Origin: Chryseobacterium sp.
Lineage (GTDB): Bacteria; Bacteroidota; Bacteroidia; Flavobacteriales; Weeksellaceae
Direction of reading: 5' to 3'
Assembly (NCBI RefSeq): GCF_029240215.1
Contig: NZ_JARBTK010000007.1
Span: forward strand, 186,001 to 250,000
Length of the DNA: 64,000 nt
Of the stretch, positions 1 through 9,771 are shown piece after piece. The notes under the pieces are model-generated. The model did not search any database. It was not told the DNA's origin and saw nothing but the letters and a program-made list of their open reading frames with translations. How positions within the stretch are numbered: the stretch's first letter is position 1; each line of letters opens with the position of its first letter. The position numbers were made by a program, and so were the translations under genes.

Positions 1-321
1 GACCTGGAAAGCTATGAAGGTATTGCTTTATATTTCCATCCAGACTTTATCCGAAATTATCCTTTAGTAAAAACGATCACTCAATATGGCTTTTTCTCTT
101 ACGATGTTTCAGAAGCCTTGTTTTTATCTGCAAAAGAAAAGGAGATTATAGCCAATTTATTTGCTTCAATAGCCAACGAATTAGCCAACAATATTGACAG
201 TTTCAACCAGGATGTTTTGGTGTCGCAGATGGAATTGTTATTGAATTACAGCAATCGTTTTTATAATAGCCAATCTATCAATCACGACATCATTACTCCT
301 TTGGACAAACTAATATTTTGA
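1..321 (+). pseudogene. AraC-family regulator, sensory half only (5' partial, 3' truncated)
   Basis: The frame is open from base 1, so the start lies outside the window. The translated segment (FHPDFIRNYPL near the edge, then FFSYDVSEALFLS, then QMELLLNYSNRFYN) resembles the end of the N-terminal ligand-binding half of Bacteroidota AraC/XylS-type regulators. In that family a two-helix-turn-helix DNA-binding domain of about 100 residues should follow. Here the frame stops at 319-321 directly after IITPLDKLIF, and no helix-turn-helix can be read in the roughly 70 bases before the next gene. I therefore call it a C-terminally truncated remnant; a short stand-alone sensor domain is the alternative. 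No function can be expected from it as a DNA-binding regulator. Confidence 0.6.
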
Positions 322-392
322 CACAAAAAGAATACAAAATACTATCATTAAAAATTGCCTGTCTGGAACATCTTTATTAATATTGTGTCAAT

Positions 393-3161
393 ATGTTACC
401 AATAAAAATTTTGAAATTTTTCGGTTTTCTTAAGGCTTATAGAATGTTATTTCTTCTGTTTTTCCTTGTTTTTTTTTCTTGTAAAAAATCCCAGAAAACT
501 TCAGACAAAATTACTATCGGGTTTTCACAAGGCTTGGGAAATCATCCGTGGAGACTGGCAATGAACCATTCTATGGAGATACAGGCATCACTTCATTCTG
601 AAGTAGAGCTTAATATACAGAAAGCAGAAAGTTCAGTAAATAGACAGGTTCAGGATATACAAAAAATGATTGACCGTAAGGTGGATGTGATCATCATTTC
701 ACCCATTGATCCCGAATCCCTGGTTCCTGTAGTGGAAAATGCGACTGCCAAAAATATTCCGGTTATTTTGCTCGACAGGAAGATCAATTCACAAAAATAT
801 ACGACCTATATCGGCGCAGATAACGTGGAGATTGGTAAAGAGGCGGCCAATTACATTCTTTCAGATTCCAAAATTGATAAAAAAGTAATCGAAATAAGAG
901 GCGATGACCAATCTTCCCCAACCATAGAAAGAAGTCTCGGCTTTCAGGAAATCATCAGAAATAATCCCAATACAGATTTAATAAAAACATTTAGAGGCCT
1001 TCCCGCAGAATCTTTCAGGAAAACGCTGGATTCCTTGGGAAATCAAAGTTTGTATGTTTTTGCCTTTAATGATGAGCTTGCCGCCAATGCGTGGCAGGTT
1101 GCACGGAATGCCGGTTTGGAAAATCAAATCAAATTTATCGGCGTTGACGGACTGAATACAAAAGACGGCGGAATACAAATGGTTCTGGACGGAAAGCTGA
1201 ACGCTACTTTACTGTATCCAACTGGGGGAGCAGAAGCCATCGAGACTGCAATTAAAATTCATAACGGTGTTGCCGTTCCCAAACGTATTAAACTCAGCAC
1301 AACGATCATCGACAGAATGAATGCGGAAATTATGCGCAATCAGTTTGATAAAATCATCGAACAGCAAGGCGTTATAGAAAATCAGGTACATGCAGTTAAG
1401 AAACAGATCGAACTTTATTCTTCGCAAAAAGAATTGTTCCGATGGTCTGTAATATTGTTGATATTGATGTTTTGCCTGGTTGCCTATTCTATTTACCTTA
1501 TTTATGCGATCAAGATAAAAAATAAGCAACTTACGCTTACCAATGAGAGAATTACCATTCAAAGAAACCAGATTGAAACCATTGCTAATGAGTTGAAAGA
1601 CAGTAATGAAGCAAGAGTTAATTTTTTCACGGGATTATCTCACGAATTTAAAACACCCATTACTCTTATTCTCAGTTCATTGGAATCTTTGATGGATTCC
1701 GGCAAAACCAAAGGGATAAAACCATCCTACGAGTTGGAGCTTATTAATAAAAATTCCAACCGATTATTGCGATTAGTGGATAATTTATTAGATTTTAGAA
1801 AAATAGAAAGTCAAACTTTTAACCTAAGAGTTTCCAAGACGAATATTTACGATTTTACTTATGCAATTTTTCGTGATTTTGAAAATGAAGCTAAGAAAAG
1901 AAATATCAAATTCGAAATTCATTCACAGAACAAAAACCTTGAGCTCTATATCGACAGAAACCTGATGGATAAAGTGTATTTCAACCTTTTATCGAATGCT
2001 TTCAAATTTACGCCGGACAATGGAAAGATTGAAATCACGATTCAGGAAAAAGGAAATCAGGCGGTCATCAGTTTCAAAGATAATGGAATCGGAATCCCCG
2101 AAAAAGAAATCAGCAATGTCTTTGAAGCTTATTTCAAAGGCTCCAACAATAGAAAAAATAGTTCAGGAATCGGGCTTCATCTTAGCAGACAGTTTATTGA
2201 GCTTCATCTTGGGAAGATAGAAGTGAGCTCTTTTCAGGGAACAGAGTTTGTCATCAGTCTTTACAAGGGAAACAAGCATTTCAACGAAGACCAAATGGTG
2301 AAAGAGACCAGTCTCGCAGGTGCTGAAAGTCTTGTAACAGAAGCCGTTTTTGCGGGATTGGAAGATGAGACGATTACCCAAAATCAGGAATCTCAGGGCG
2401 AACGTTATTCACTTCTTTTGGTGGAGGATAATTCAGATTTGTCCTTCTTTTTAAGCAAAAAGCTACAGAATGAGTTTGAGGTGACGGTTTCTGACGGTAC
2501 GGATGCGATTGATAGGGCATTGAGGGAAATTCCGGACGTTATCGTTTGCGATGTCAATCTTCCGGATAAAAATGGTTTTGAAATCTGTGAAATCCTAAAA
2601 AACGATCTTCGCACATCACATATTCCGGTCATTCTCCTGACAGCTCTTGACAATAAAGAATCTTATCTTCAAGGCTTGAAATCCGGCGTTGATCTTTATC
2701 TCACAAAACCTTTCAGTTACCCGATTCTGATACAGTCACTGCGTGCGTTGCTTTACAACCGCGAAAAACTACGTTATTATTATACAAACAATATCGGCAG
2801 AATTGTGGACAGCAAATCGTTCGGAAGCATAGAACAGACCTTTGTGAACAATCTGAACCAGTTGATCAAAACCAATATTGACAATCCTGATTTTTCAGTG
2901 GAAAATCTTGCAGACCTGCTCAATATTTCCAGAATTCAGCTTTATAGAAAGATAAAAGCAATGTTCGATGTTAATGTGAGCGATTATATCAACAATTTCC
3001 GTCTGGAACAAGCTAAATCAATGCTGCAAAATCCTGAACTGACGATTTCAGAGATTGCTTACAAAACCGGTTTTTCTTCCCCGAATTATTTCTCCACTGT
3101 TTTCAAGAATAAGTTTGGGATATCTCCGAATGCTTTTAGAAAGTCGGAAGGAAAGGAGTGA
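393..3161 (+). CDS. Hybrid two-component system regulator with periplasmic sugar-binding-protein sensor (fructan locus)
   Basis: One-protein two-component system of 922 residues. Order of domains: signal/membrane segment (about 18-30); type 1 periplasmic-binding-protein domain of the LacI/RbsB sort (about 40-315); transmembrane helix (about 350-375); HisKA with SHEFKTP, phospho-accepting His417; HATPase with NLLSNAFKF and DNGIGIP (about 530-640); receiver domain with phospho-Asp720 in VCDVNLPDKNG; AraC-type helix-turn-helix (about 815-920). In Bacteroides thetaiotaomicron the regulator of this architecture, BT1754, binds fructose in its periplasmic domain and induces a fructan locus. The genes that follow here are the same kinds, so the same role is inferred. 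A second ATG at 444 would begin right at the hydrophobic segment and may be the true start. Confidence 0.93.
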   Translation: MLPIKILKFFGFLKAYRMLFLLFFLVFFSCKKSQKTSDKITIGFSQGLGNHPWRLAMNHSMEIQASLHSEVELNIQKAESSVNRQVQDIQKMIDRKVDVIIISPIDPESLVPVVENATAKNIPVILLDRKINSQKYTTYIGADNVEIGKEAANYILSDSKIDKKVIEIRGDDQSSPTIERSLGFQEIIRNNPNTDLIKTFRGLPAESFRKTLDSLGNQSLYVFAFNDELAANAWQVARNAGLENQIKFIGVDGLNTKDGGIQMVLDGKLNATLLYPTGGAEAIETAIKIHNGVAVPKRIKLSTTIIDRMNAEIMRNQFDKIIEQQGVIENQVHAVKKQIELYSSQKELFRWSVILLILMFCLVAYSIYLIYAIKIKNKQLTLTNERITIQRNQIETIANELKDSNEARVNFFTGLSHEFKTPITLILSSLESLMDSGKTKGIKPSYELELINKNSNRLLRLVDNLLDFRKIESQTFNLRVSKTNIYDFTYAIFRDFENEAKKRNIKFEIHSQNKNLELYIDRNLMDKVYFNLLSNAFKFTPDNGKIEITIQEKGNQAVISFKDNGIGIPEKEISNVFEAYFKGSNNRKNSSGIGLHLSRQFIELHLGKIEVSSFQGTEFVISLYKGNKHFNEDQMVKETSLAGAESLVTEAVFAGLEDETITQNQESQGERYSLLLVEDNSDLSFFLSKKLQNEFEVTVSDGTDAIDRALREIPDVIVCDVNLPDKNGFEICEILKNDLRTSHIPVILLTALDNKESYLQGLKSGVDLYLTKPFSYPILIQSLRALLYNREKLRYYYTNNIGRIVDSKSFGSIEQTFVNNLNQLIKTNIDNPDFSVENLADLLNISRIQLYRKIKAMFDVNVSDYINNFRLEQAKSMLQNPELTISEIAYKTGFSSPNYFSTVFKNKFGISPNAFRKSEGKE

Positions 3162-3273
3162 TAAAGAAGTACGAAATTAAATGATCATATATTTACAATA
3201 GTAGAGTGACAAAATATGAGGCTCTAATTTATATTTAAAATCAATTTTCACATCTAATATTTTTACAATATTT

Positions 3274-3302
3274 AGCAGCAGTAATCAAACTGCTGCTTTT
3301 TT
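3274..3302 (+). terminator. Intrinsic terminator after the hybrid regulator
   Basis: Perfect 8-bp stem AGCAGCAG/CTGCTGCT (3274-3281 and 3290-3297) with an 8-base loop, followed by a T-run. It separates the regulator from the fructan operon it probably controls. Confidence 0.8.
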
Positions 3303-3560
3303 ATTACGCTTTCTAAACAACGCACCTTCATCCGTACGAACAAACAGCTTTCTGAATGATTTATAATTCCTAAAAGTTCCTGACCTAAAAACTATACACC
3401 TTGACCCTTTTTTCGGTTAAAATTTTCATAACATTAATTGTTCTTAAACCATAAAAACACCAAAACACACGTAACATTTTTATAAAACAATGTTACAATT
3501 TTGTAACCTGATTAAACTTTAATAAAATTATTTAAATTTAAATAATTGATTTTCAATTAA

Positions 3561-3590
3561 TTGTAATTAATTAACAAATAATTAACCTTG
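3561..3590 (+). promoter_or_regulatory. Putative promoter of the fructan operon
   Basis: TTG (3561-3563), 19 bases, then TAACCTTG (3583-3590), one mismatch from the Bacteroidota -7 consensus TANNTTTG. It lies about 85 bases before the transporter start in a very AT-rich 510-base intergenic region, which leaves a leader able to hold an operator. No regulator-binding repeat was identified with confidence. Confidence 0.5.
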
Positions 3591-3673
3591 CCGAAATATT
3601 TAGTTACATAATTAAACCCTCGGATTGCCGCCTCGGGATATATTAGCCACAAACAAATAAATATTTTTAACAG

Positions 3674-4984
3674 ATGAATAAAATTCTTATGTGGTCTATT
3701 ACGGCAGCTTTGGCAGGATTTCTTTTCGGGTTTGATGTGGTAGTGATTTCCGGCGCAGACAAAAAATTGCAGACGCTCTGGAACAGCTCAGATGCATTTC
3801 ACGGAGCAGTCGTAATGGGAATGGCATTGTGGGGTACAGTGATAGGCGCCATTTTCGGTGGAATACCAACTAATAAATTAGGACGTAAAAAAACGCTCTT
3901 GATCATTGGTGTCTTATATGCGTTTTCTGCTATAGGAACGGCACTTTCCAATGATCCTTATCTGTTTGCATTTTTCAGATTTATGGGTGGTTTGGGTGTT
4001 GGTGCTTCTACAATTGCTGCACCGGCTTATATTTCAGAGATTGCGCCTGCAAAAGACCGTGGCAGAATGGTTTCACTGTATCAATTTAATATTGTTCTGG
4101 GGATTCTGATTGCATTTTTATCAAATTATTTATTAAGCGGTATTGGCGACAACGACTGGAGATGGATGCTTGGTGTACAGGCAATTCCAGCTGCTATTTA
4201 TACATTATGTGTATTCACCATTCCGGAAAGTCCAAGATGGCTGGTTTCCCAATCCAGAATTGAAGAAGCGAAAAAAGTGATGAAAATTCTGAGTCCGGAT
4301 CAGGATTCTGAAACTTTGATCACCCAGATGGAAGATGACCACGCAGAATCACCAAAGGAAAATATCTTTATGAAAAAATACCGTTTTCCGCTGATGTTGG
4401 CTTTTCTCGTAGCCTTTTTTAATCAGATGTCGGGGATTAACGCATTCCTGTATTATGCACCAAGAATTTTTGGTGAAGCAGGTTTGGGTGAGAAAACAGC
4501 ACTTCTCAGCAGTATAGGAATTGGTGTTGTGAATATGGTTTTCACTTTGGTTGGGGTCAACCTCATTGATAAAGTAGGGAGAAGAACACTGATGTATTTG
4601 GGTTCCGTAGGTTATATCATTTCTTTAGGATTGGTTTCTATGGCGTTTTATTTTCATTGGTCGGGATTGGCGATTCCAATTTTTCTGTTCCTCTTTATTG
4701 CTTCTCACGCTATTGGTCAGGGAACAGTGATTTGGGTATTCATTTCGGAGATTTTCCCAAATCATCTCCGGGCATCAGGACAGGCTTTCGGAAGTTCCAC
4801 ACACTGGCTTTTGGCAGCAATCATTCCATCCTTAATTCCTACATTATTTTCCACGATAGGAGCCGGGACCGTCTTTTTGGTCTTTACCGTTGCAATGGTA
4901 TTCCAATTATTATTCGTGATGTTTATGATGCCGGAAACAAAAGGTATATCTCTTGAAAAATTAAGCAAGACACTGACGAAATAG
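3674..4984 (+). CDS. MFS sugar porter, probable fructose importer
   Basis: Inner-membrane major facilitator of the sugar-porter family, 436 residues, about 12 hydrophobic segments. Family signatures are visible in order: FLFGFDVVVISGA in TM1, GRKK after TM2, PESPRW at the end of TM6, QMSGINAFLYYAPRIF in TM7, GRR in the 8-9 loop, and PETKG near the C-terminus. It is the first gene of the fructan operon, followed 98 bases later by a GH32 gene. In the B. thetaiotaomicron fructan locus the corresponding transporter (BT1758) imports the fructose released in the periplasm, and the fructokinase at the end of this operon fits that. Substrate is inferred from context only. Confidence 0.9.
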   Translation: MNKILMWSITAALAGFLFGFDVVVISGADKKLQTLWNSSDAFHGAVVMGMALWGTVIGAIFGGIPTNKLGRKKTLLIIGVLYAFSAIGTALSNDPYLFAFFRFMGGLGVGASTIAAPAYISEIAPAKDRGRMVSLYQFNIVLGILIAFLSNYLLSGIGDNDWRWMLGVQAIPAAIYTLCVFTIPESPRWLVSQSRIEEAKKVMKILSPDQDSETLITQMEDDHAESPKENIFMKKYRFPLMLAFLVAFFNQMSGINAFLYYAPRIFGEAGLGEKTALLSSIGIGVVNMVFTLVGVNLIDKVGRRTLMYLGSVGYIISLGLVSMAFYFHWSGLAIPIFLFLFIASHAIGQGTVIWVFISEIFPNHLRASGQAFGSSTHWLLAAIIPSLIPTLFSTIGAGTVFLVFTVAMVFQLLFVMFMMPETKGISLEKLSKTLTK

Positions 4985-5082
4985 ATGTAAAAATCAATAC
5001 AATCATCAGCAAGAACACCTATATAAATTGAATTGAATAATGTGTTTTAAATAACTCAAAAAATTCCTATTAAATAATCATA

Positions 5083-6639
5083 ATGAAGAAAATCATATCA
5101 ACTTTAATCATCGCTGCAACGTTTTATTCCGGGCTCAATGCACAGTCGGATGCGAAAACGTCTGAAGAGAAGCTTTACAGGCCCAACTATCACTTTACAC
5201 CGAAAACAAATTGGATGAACGATCCAAACGGATTGTATTATTTAGATGGTCTTTATCATTTGTTTTTTCAGTATTATCCTGGTGGAAACAAATGGGGACC
5301 AATGCATTGGGGACACGCAACCAGCAAAGATTTGGTAAAATGGGAAGAACAGGAAGTTGCTTTATTCCCGGATCAATTGGGTTATATTTTTTCTGGAAGT
5401 GCTGTCGTAGATAAAAATAACACTTCTGGTTTTGGAGATGGAAAAAACATTCCAGTTGTAGCATTTTACACCTATCACGATCCGGTAAAGGAAAAAGAAA
5501 ATAAATTGGATGTTGAAAGTCAGGCTTTAGCGTATTCTTTGGACAACGGTAAAACGTGGACGAAATATAAAAATAATCCTATAATTCAAAATCCAGGTGT
5601 GCAAGATTTCAGAGATCCGAAAGTGATCCGAGATGAGGTTCATCAGCAATGGATAATGAGTATTGCTGTGCACGACAAAACACAGTTTTATGCTTCTAAA
5701 AATTTAAAAGATTGGCAACTCTTGTCAGATTTTGGAAAAGATTTAGGTGCACACGGCGGTGTTTGGGAATGTCCGGATTTTTTTCCTATAAAAATTGAGG
5801 GAACACAGGAAACCAAATGGGTTTTAATTCAAAATCTTAATCCGGGTGGACCAAACGGAGGTTCTGGTGTCCAGTTTTTTGTGGGCGATTTTGATGGAAA
5901 AACATTTAAAACAGACGCTCTTTTTGCGAAGCAACTTGCAAAAGAAAAAGCAGTGTGGTTAGATTGGGGAATGGATAATTATGCAAGTGTATCTTTTGAT
6001 AACGTCCCTGAAAATAAAAGAATAATCATCGGCTGGATGTCGAATTGGCTGTACGCACAGGAAGTTCCCACAGAAAAGTGGAGAAGCAGCAACACCATTG
6101 CAAGAGAAGTGAACCTTGTAAAAACGAAAGAAGGTTATATTCTTAAAAATGTACCCGTTTCTCAACTGGAAAAATACCAGGGAAAGAAAATTTCAAAAAA
6201 TATTAATCTGAAATCATCCCAATCTATTTTTAAAAATAATGAAATCGACCTTACAAAAGCAGTAATTGATTTTGATTTTAAGAAAATGACGAGCGGTGTT
6301 TATACTTTTACTTTGAGTAATTCTTTAGGTGAAAAACTCACTTTTGGAATCGATAATAAAGAGAAATCACTTTTCATAGACCGTAGAAAATCGGGCAAAA
6401 CCAATTTCAGTGATAAATTCGCAGAAAAGATTACTATAGCGCCGCTTTCAAAAACTTTAACACAAGGGAAATTTAAAATTTTAATAGATAAAACCTCTAT
6501 TGAAATTTTCTTCAATAACGGTGAAAAGGTAATGACCGAGATCTTCTTCCCTAATGAAAACTTTTCGGAACTGAGCTTATCCACAGATACCAAAGGAAGT
6601 ACTCTGAACATCACTGCTCATCAGATTAATATCAAATAA
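5083..6639 (+). CDS. Periplasmic GH32 fructan beta-fructosidase
   Basis: Glycoside hydrolase family 32, 518 residues, expected to release fructose from levan- or inulin-type fructans. A signal peptide (1-20, ending LNAQ) has no lipobox Cys, so the protein is probably periplasmic. The three GH32 catalytic motifs are intact: WMNDPNG with nucleophile Asp47, FRDP with transition-state Asp178, and WECPD with acid/base Glu229. The five-bladed propeller is followed by the usual C-terminal beta-sandwich (about 365-515). The gap of only 12 bases to the SusC gene indicates one transcript. Endo versus exo action and levan versus inulin preference cannot be read from the sequence. Confidence 0.93.
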   Translation: MKKIISTLIIAATFYSGLNAQSDAKTSEEKLYRPNYHFTPKTNWMNDPNGLYYLDGLYHLFFQYYPGGNKWGPMHWGHATSKDLVKWEEQEVALFPDQLGYIFSGSAVVDKNNTSGFGDGKNIPVVAFYTYHDPVKEKENKLDVESQALAYSLDNGKTWTKYKNNPIIQNPGVQDFRDPKVIRDEVHQQWIMSIAVHDKTQFYASKNLKDWQLLSDFGKDLGAHGGVWECPDFFPIKIEGTQETKWVLIQNLNPGGPNGGSGVQFFVGDFDGKTFKTDALFAKQLAKEKAVWLDWGMDNYASVSFDNVPENKRIIIGWMSNWLYAQEVPTEKWRSSNTIAREVNLVKTKEGYILKNVPVSQLEKYQGKKISKNINLKSSQSIFKNNEIDLTKAVIDFDFKKMTSGVYTFTLSNSLGEKLTFGIDNKEKSLFIDRRKSGKTNFSDKFAEKITIAPLSKTLTQGKFKILIDKTSIEIFFNNGEKVMTEIFFPNENFSELSLSTDTKGSTLNITAHQINIK

Positions 6640-6651
6640 AAAAACTATATT

Positions 6652-9600
6652 ATGAAGAAATACAAAATAGCCATCGCCTTTTGTCTTCTGCCTTTTTCGT
6701 ATGTATTTGCGCAGGAAGTCATTAAAGGTAAGGTGGTTTCCTCAAATCAGAAACCGTTGAGCGGGGTTATTGTAACCGTTTCGGAAACAGGAGCCAATAC
6801 TACAACAGACAGCAGCGGTGCATTTCAGATCAACGACCTGCAAAAAGGAAATACTTTAATTTTCACGTATCCGGATTATTCCACCCGCGAAGTTGTGGTG
6901 GATGAGAAGACGGTTCTTAACATCGTTTTAGCTGCGGAGAAAATAAAAAGCATAGACGAGGTTGTAGTAACAGGATATACGAAGCAGAGAAAAGCAGATA
7001 TTACAGGTGCAGTTTCCGTGGTGGATATGAAAGACCTGAACAAGCAGACCGAACCCAATCCGATCAAATCATTGCAGGGAAGAGTAGCTGGTGTTAACAT
7101 CACAGCCGACGGATCTCCTTCGGGCAGTAATACAAAAGTCCTGATTCGTGGGGTTGGAACTTTAAATAATACAGATCCACTTTATGTAATAGATGGTGTT
7201 CCCACAAAAGCAGGTATGCACGAGCTTAACCCAAGTGACATTGAATCAATGCAGGTGCTGAAAGATGCATCTTCAGCAAGTATCTACGGTTCCAGAGCTG
7301 CAAACGGTGTTATCATTATCACCACCAAAAAAGGAAAAAAAGGGAAGATGAGAATCGACCTCAATTATTATACGGCGTATTCACAATATGCAAAGAAAAC
7401 AGAGGTTCTGAATGCAAAACAATTCGGACAGGTGCTTTGGCAGGCGAACATCAATGACGGACTGAACCCAAATAGCAACAATTTGAGCTACAGTTTTGAC
7501 TGGGGTGTTCAGAATGGCATTCCTACATTGTACAATAGTTTCGTACCTGAATATCTGGATGCTGGAAAAACCATTAAGTCGGCAAACACCAATTGGTACG
7601 ATGAGGTTTCGCAGACCGGTGTTGCCAATTCGCTGGATGTTTCTGCTTCGAGTGCTTCGGACAAGGGTTCTTACTTTTTCTCTCTAGGATATTATGACAA
7701 TGATGGAATCGTGAAACTTACCAATTTCAAAAGACTGTCTGCCCGTGTCAATACCTCTTATAACTTTTTCGACGGAAAGCTGAAAATCGGTGAAAATTTC
7801 ACCTTCAATAAGACCAATGAACTGATGGATCCGGGCGTTCTTGACCCTGCTTTACGTGCTTTGCCCATCATTCCGGTTCGTACTGTAGACGGAATCGGGT
7901 GGGGCGGTCCGGTTGGTGGAATGAATGACAGACAGAATCCAGTCAGACTTTTGGAATATAATAAAGACAACGGCTATCAGTACCAAAGATTCTTCGGAAA
8001 CGTTTATGCAGAATTGCAGCCTGTTAAAAATTTGACTTTAAAATCCAGCTTCGGAATCGATCTTTCCAATTATTACAAAAGAATGCTGCAAAGAAGCTAT
8101 GTTTCGGGTTATCTGCAAAACAAAACCAATGCAGTGAATATTGATCAGTCAGACACAGAGAAATGGACCTGGTCAAATACCGCACAATACACTGCAAAAG
8201 CAGGAAAACACCATTTTGATCTTTTGGGCGGAATGGAAATGTACAAGGATACATTTAAAAATACCTGGCTGAGAAAAGAAGGATTCCTGATAGAAACACC
8301 GGATTATATGTATCCCGATGCAGGAACCGGAGATGCTTTCAATGGCGGCAGCTCCACGTATTACAGCCTGTTGTCCTACTTTGGAAAATTCTCTTACGAC
8401 TATGACAACCGTTATCTTTTCTCTGCAACAATGCGTTATGACGGCTCTTCAAGGTTCGGTAAAAATAACCGTTTCGGAACTTTCCCAGCATTCTCGGCAG
8501 GATGGAGAATCAATAAAGAACATTTTGCAGAAAATCTGATTCCGTTTTTCTCAGATTTGCGATTAAGAGCAGGTTGGGGACAGACCGGGAACCAGGAGAT
8601 AAGTAATTCAGCGGTGTATTCGCTTTATATAGCAAATTATGCAGGAGGAAATCCAACGTGGGCGACATCTTACGGAACGGCTTATGATATTTCCGGTGTC
8701 GGAAGCGGATTATTACCATCTGGATTTATTGCAACTCAGACAAAAAATGACGACCTGAGATGGGAAACGACCACGCAGACGAATCTTGGTTTAGATTTCG
8801 GATTCTTTAATCAAAAACTGACGGGTAGTGTTGATGTTTATAAAAAAGCAACAAAAGACATCCTGGTATTACCGCCTTATCTGGGGGTGATCGGAGAAGG
8901 AGGAGATCGATGGATCAATGGTGCATCTATGGAGAATAAAGGGATTGAAGTTGCATTGTCTTATCAGAATGAAACCGCAGGTGGTTTCCGTTACGAAGTT
9001 TCAGGGAATATCTCAATGAACCGTAACAAAATTACTGCACTTCCTCAATCCGTTATCAATAATTACGGTGGAAACGGAACAACAGATAATATTCTGGGAC
9101 GTCCAGTCAACTCAATGTACGGTTATGTTGCTGATGGGCTTTTCAGAACTCAGGCAGAGGTGGATAATTCTGCAAGCCAGTCAGGCAAAGGTTTGGGAAG
9201 AATTCGCTATGCAGATTTAAATGGTGATGGAATGATTGACGACAAAGACAGAACGTGGATTGGCAATCCGAATCCGGGATTTATGTATGGCATCAATCTC
9301 AACTTTTCATATAAAAACTTTGATCTTTCAACATTCTGGCAAGGCATCGGTGATGTGGATGTCATTAATTCAAAAAAATACCAGACTGATTTCTGGAGTG
9401 TGGATGATGTTGGTTCCAATAAAGGGACAAGGCTTCTGAATGCTTGGTCGCCGCAGAATCAAAATTCGGATATTCCTGCACTTACGACAGTGGACAGTAA
9501 TGCAGAATCAAGATTCTCATCATATTATGTAGAAAGCGGAAGTTATCTGAAGCTGAGAGTTTTACAATTGGGTTACACGTTCCCGAAATCTTTAATGGAG

Positions 9601-9753
9601 CAATATCACATTGTTAATTTCAGGATGTATGCAAGTGTCCAGAATCTTTGGACGATAAAATCAAAAAGCTTTACAGGAATAGATCCTGAAACACCGGCAT
9701 TCGGTTATCCGTTGCCACTCACATTCAATTTTGGAGTTAATTTTTCCCTATAA
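6652..9753 (+). CDS. SusC-type TonB-dependent outer-membrane transporter (fructan locus)
   Basis: Outer-membrane importer of 1033 residues that takes up oligosaccharides together with the SusD lipoprotein encoded next. Signal peptide about 1-21 (ending VFAQ), carboxypeptidase-D-like domain about 23-100 (IKGKVVSS, then TTDSSGAFQI), TonB-box-like VVVTGYT near 106, plug domain with LQGRVAGV and LYVIDGVP, then the beta-barrel ending in a terminal hydrophobic residue as usual (FGVNFSL). There is no N-terminal STN domain, in keeping with control by the hybrid regulator rather than by a sigma/anti-sigma relay. SusD follows after 18 bases. Confidence 0.95.
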   Translation: MKKYKIAIAFCLLPFSYVFAQEVIKGKVVSSNQKPLSGVIVTVSETGANTTTDSSGAFQINDLQKGNTLIFTYPDYSTREVVVDEKTVLNIVLAAEKIKSIDEVVVTGYTKQRKADITGAVSVVDMKDLNKQTEPNPIKSLQGRVAGVNITADGSPSGSNTKVLIRGVGTLNNTDPLYVIDGVPTKAGMHELNPSDIESMQVLKDASSASIYGSRAANGVIIITTKKGKKGKMRIDLNYYTAYSQYAKKTEVLNAKQFGQVLWQANINDGLNPNSNNLSYSFDWGVQNGIPTLYNSFVPEYLDAGKTIKSANTNWYDEVSQTGVANSLDVSASSASDKGSYFFSLGYYDNDGIVKLTNFKRLSARVNTSYNFFDGKLKIGENFTFNKTNELMDPGVLDPALRALPIIPVRTVDGIGWGGPVGGMNDRQNPVRLLEYNKDNGYQYQRFFGNVYAELQPVKNLTLKSSFGIDLSNYYKRMLQRSYVSGYLQNKTNAVNIDQSDTEKWTWSNTAQYTAKAGKHHFDLLGGMEMYKDTFKNTWLRKEGFLIETPDYMYPDAGTGDAFNGGSSTYYSLLSYFGKFSYDYDNRYLFSATMRYDGSSRFGKNNRFGTFPAFSAGWRINKEHFAENLIPFFSDLRLRAGWGQTGNQEISNSAVYSLYIANYAGGNPTWATSYGTAYDISGVGSGLLPSGFIATQTKNDDLRWETTTQTNLGLDFGFFNQKLTGSVDVYKKATKDILVLPPYLGVIGEGGDRWINGASMENKGIEVALSYQNETAGGFRYEVSGNISMNRNKITALPQSVINNYGGNGTTDNILGRPVNSMYGYVADGLFRTQAEVDNSASQSGKGLGRIRYADLNGDGMIDDKDRTWIGNPNPGFMYGINLNFSYKNFDLSTFWQGIGDVDVINSKKYQTDFWSVDDVGSNKGTRLLNAWSPQNQNSDIPALTTVDSNAESRFSSYYVESGSYLKLRVLQLGYTFPKSLMEQYHIVNFRMYASVQNLWTIKSKSFTGIDPETPAFGYPLPLTFNFGVNFSL

Positions 9754-9771
9754 TTTTTAAATAATAAAAAA

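Noticed and set aside
1209..1562. 117-codon minus-strand ORF inside the hybrid regulator (and similar shadow ORFs over the SusC, TonB and secreted-protein genes)
   Set aside because: Lies wholly opposite a well-supported coding region and has no family features.
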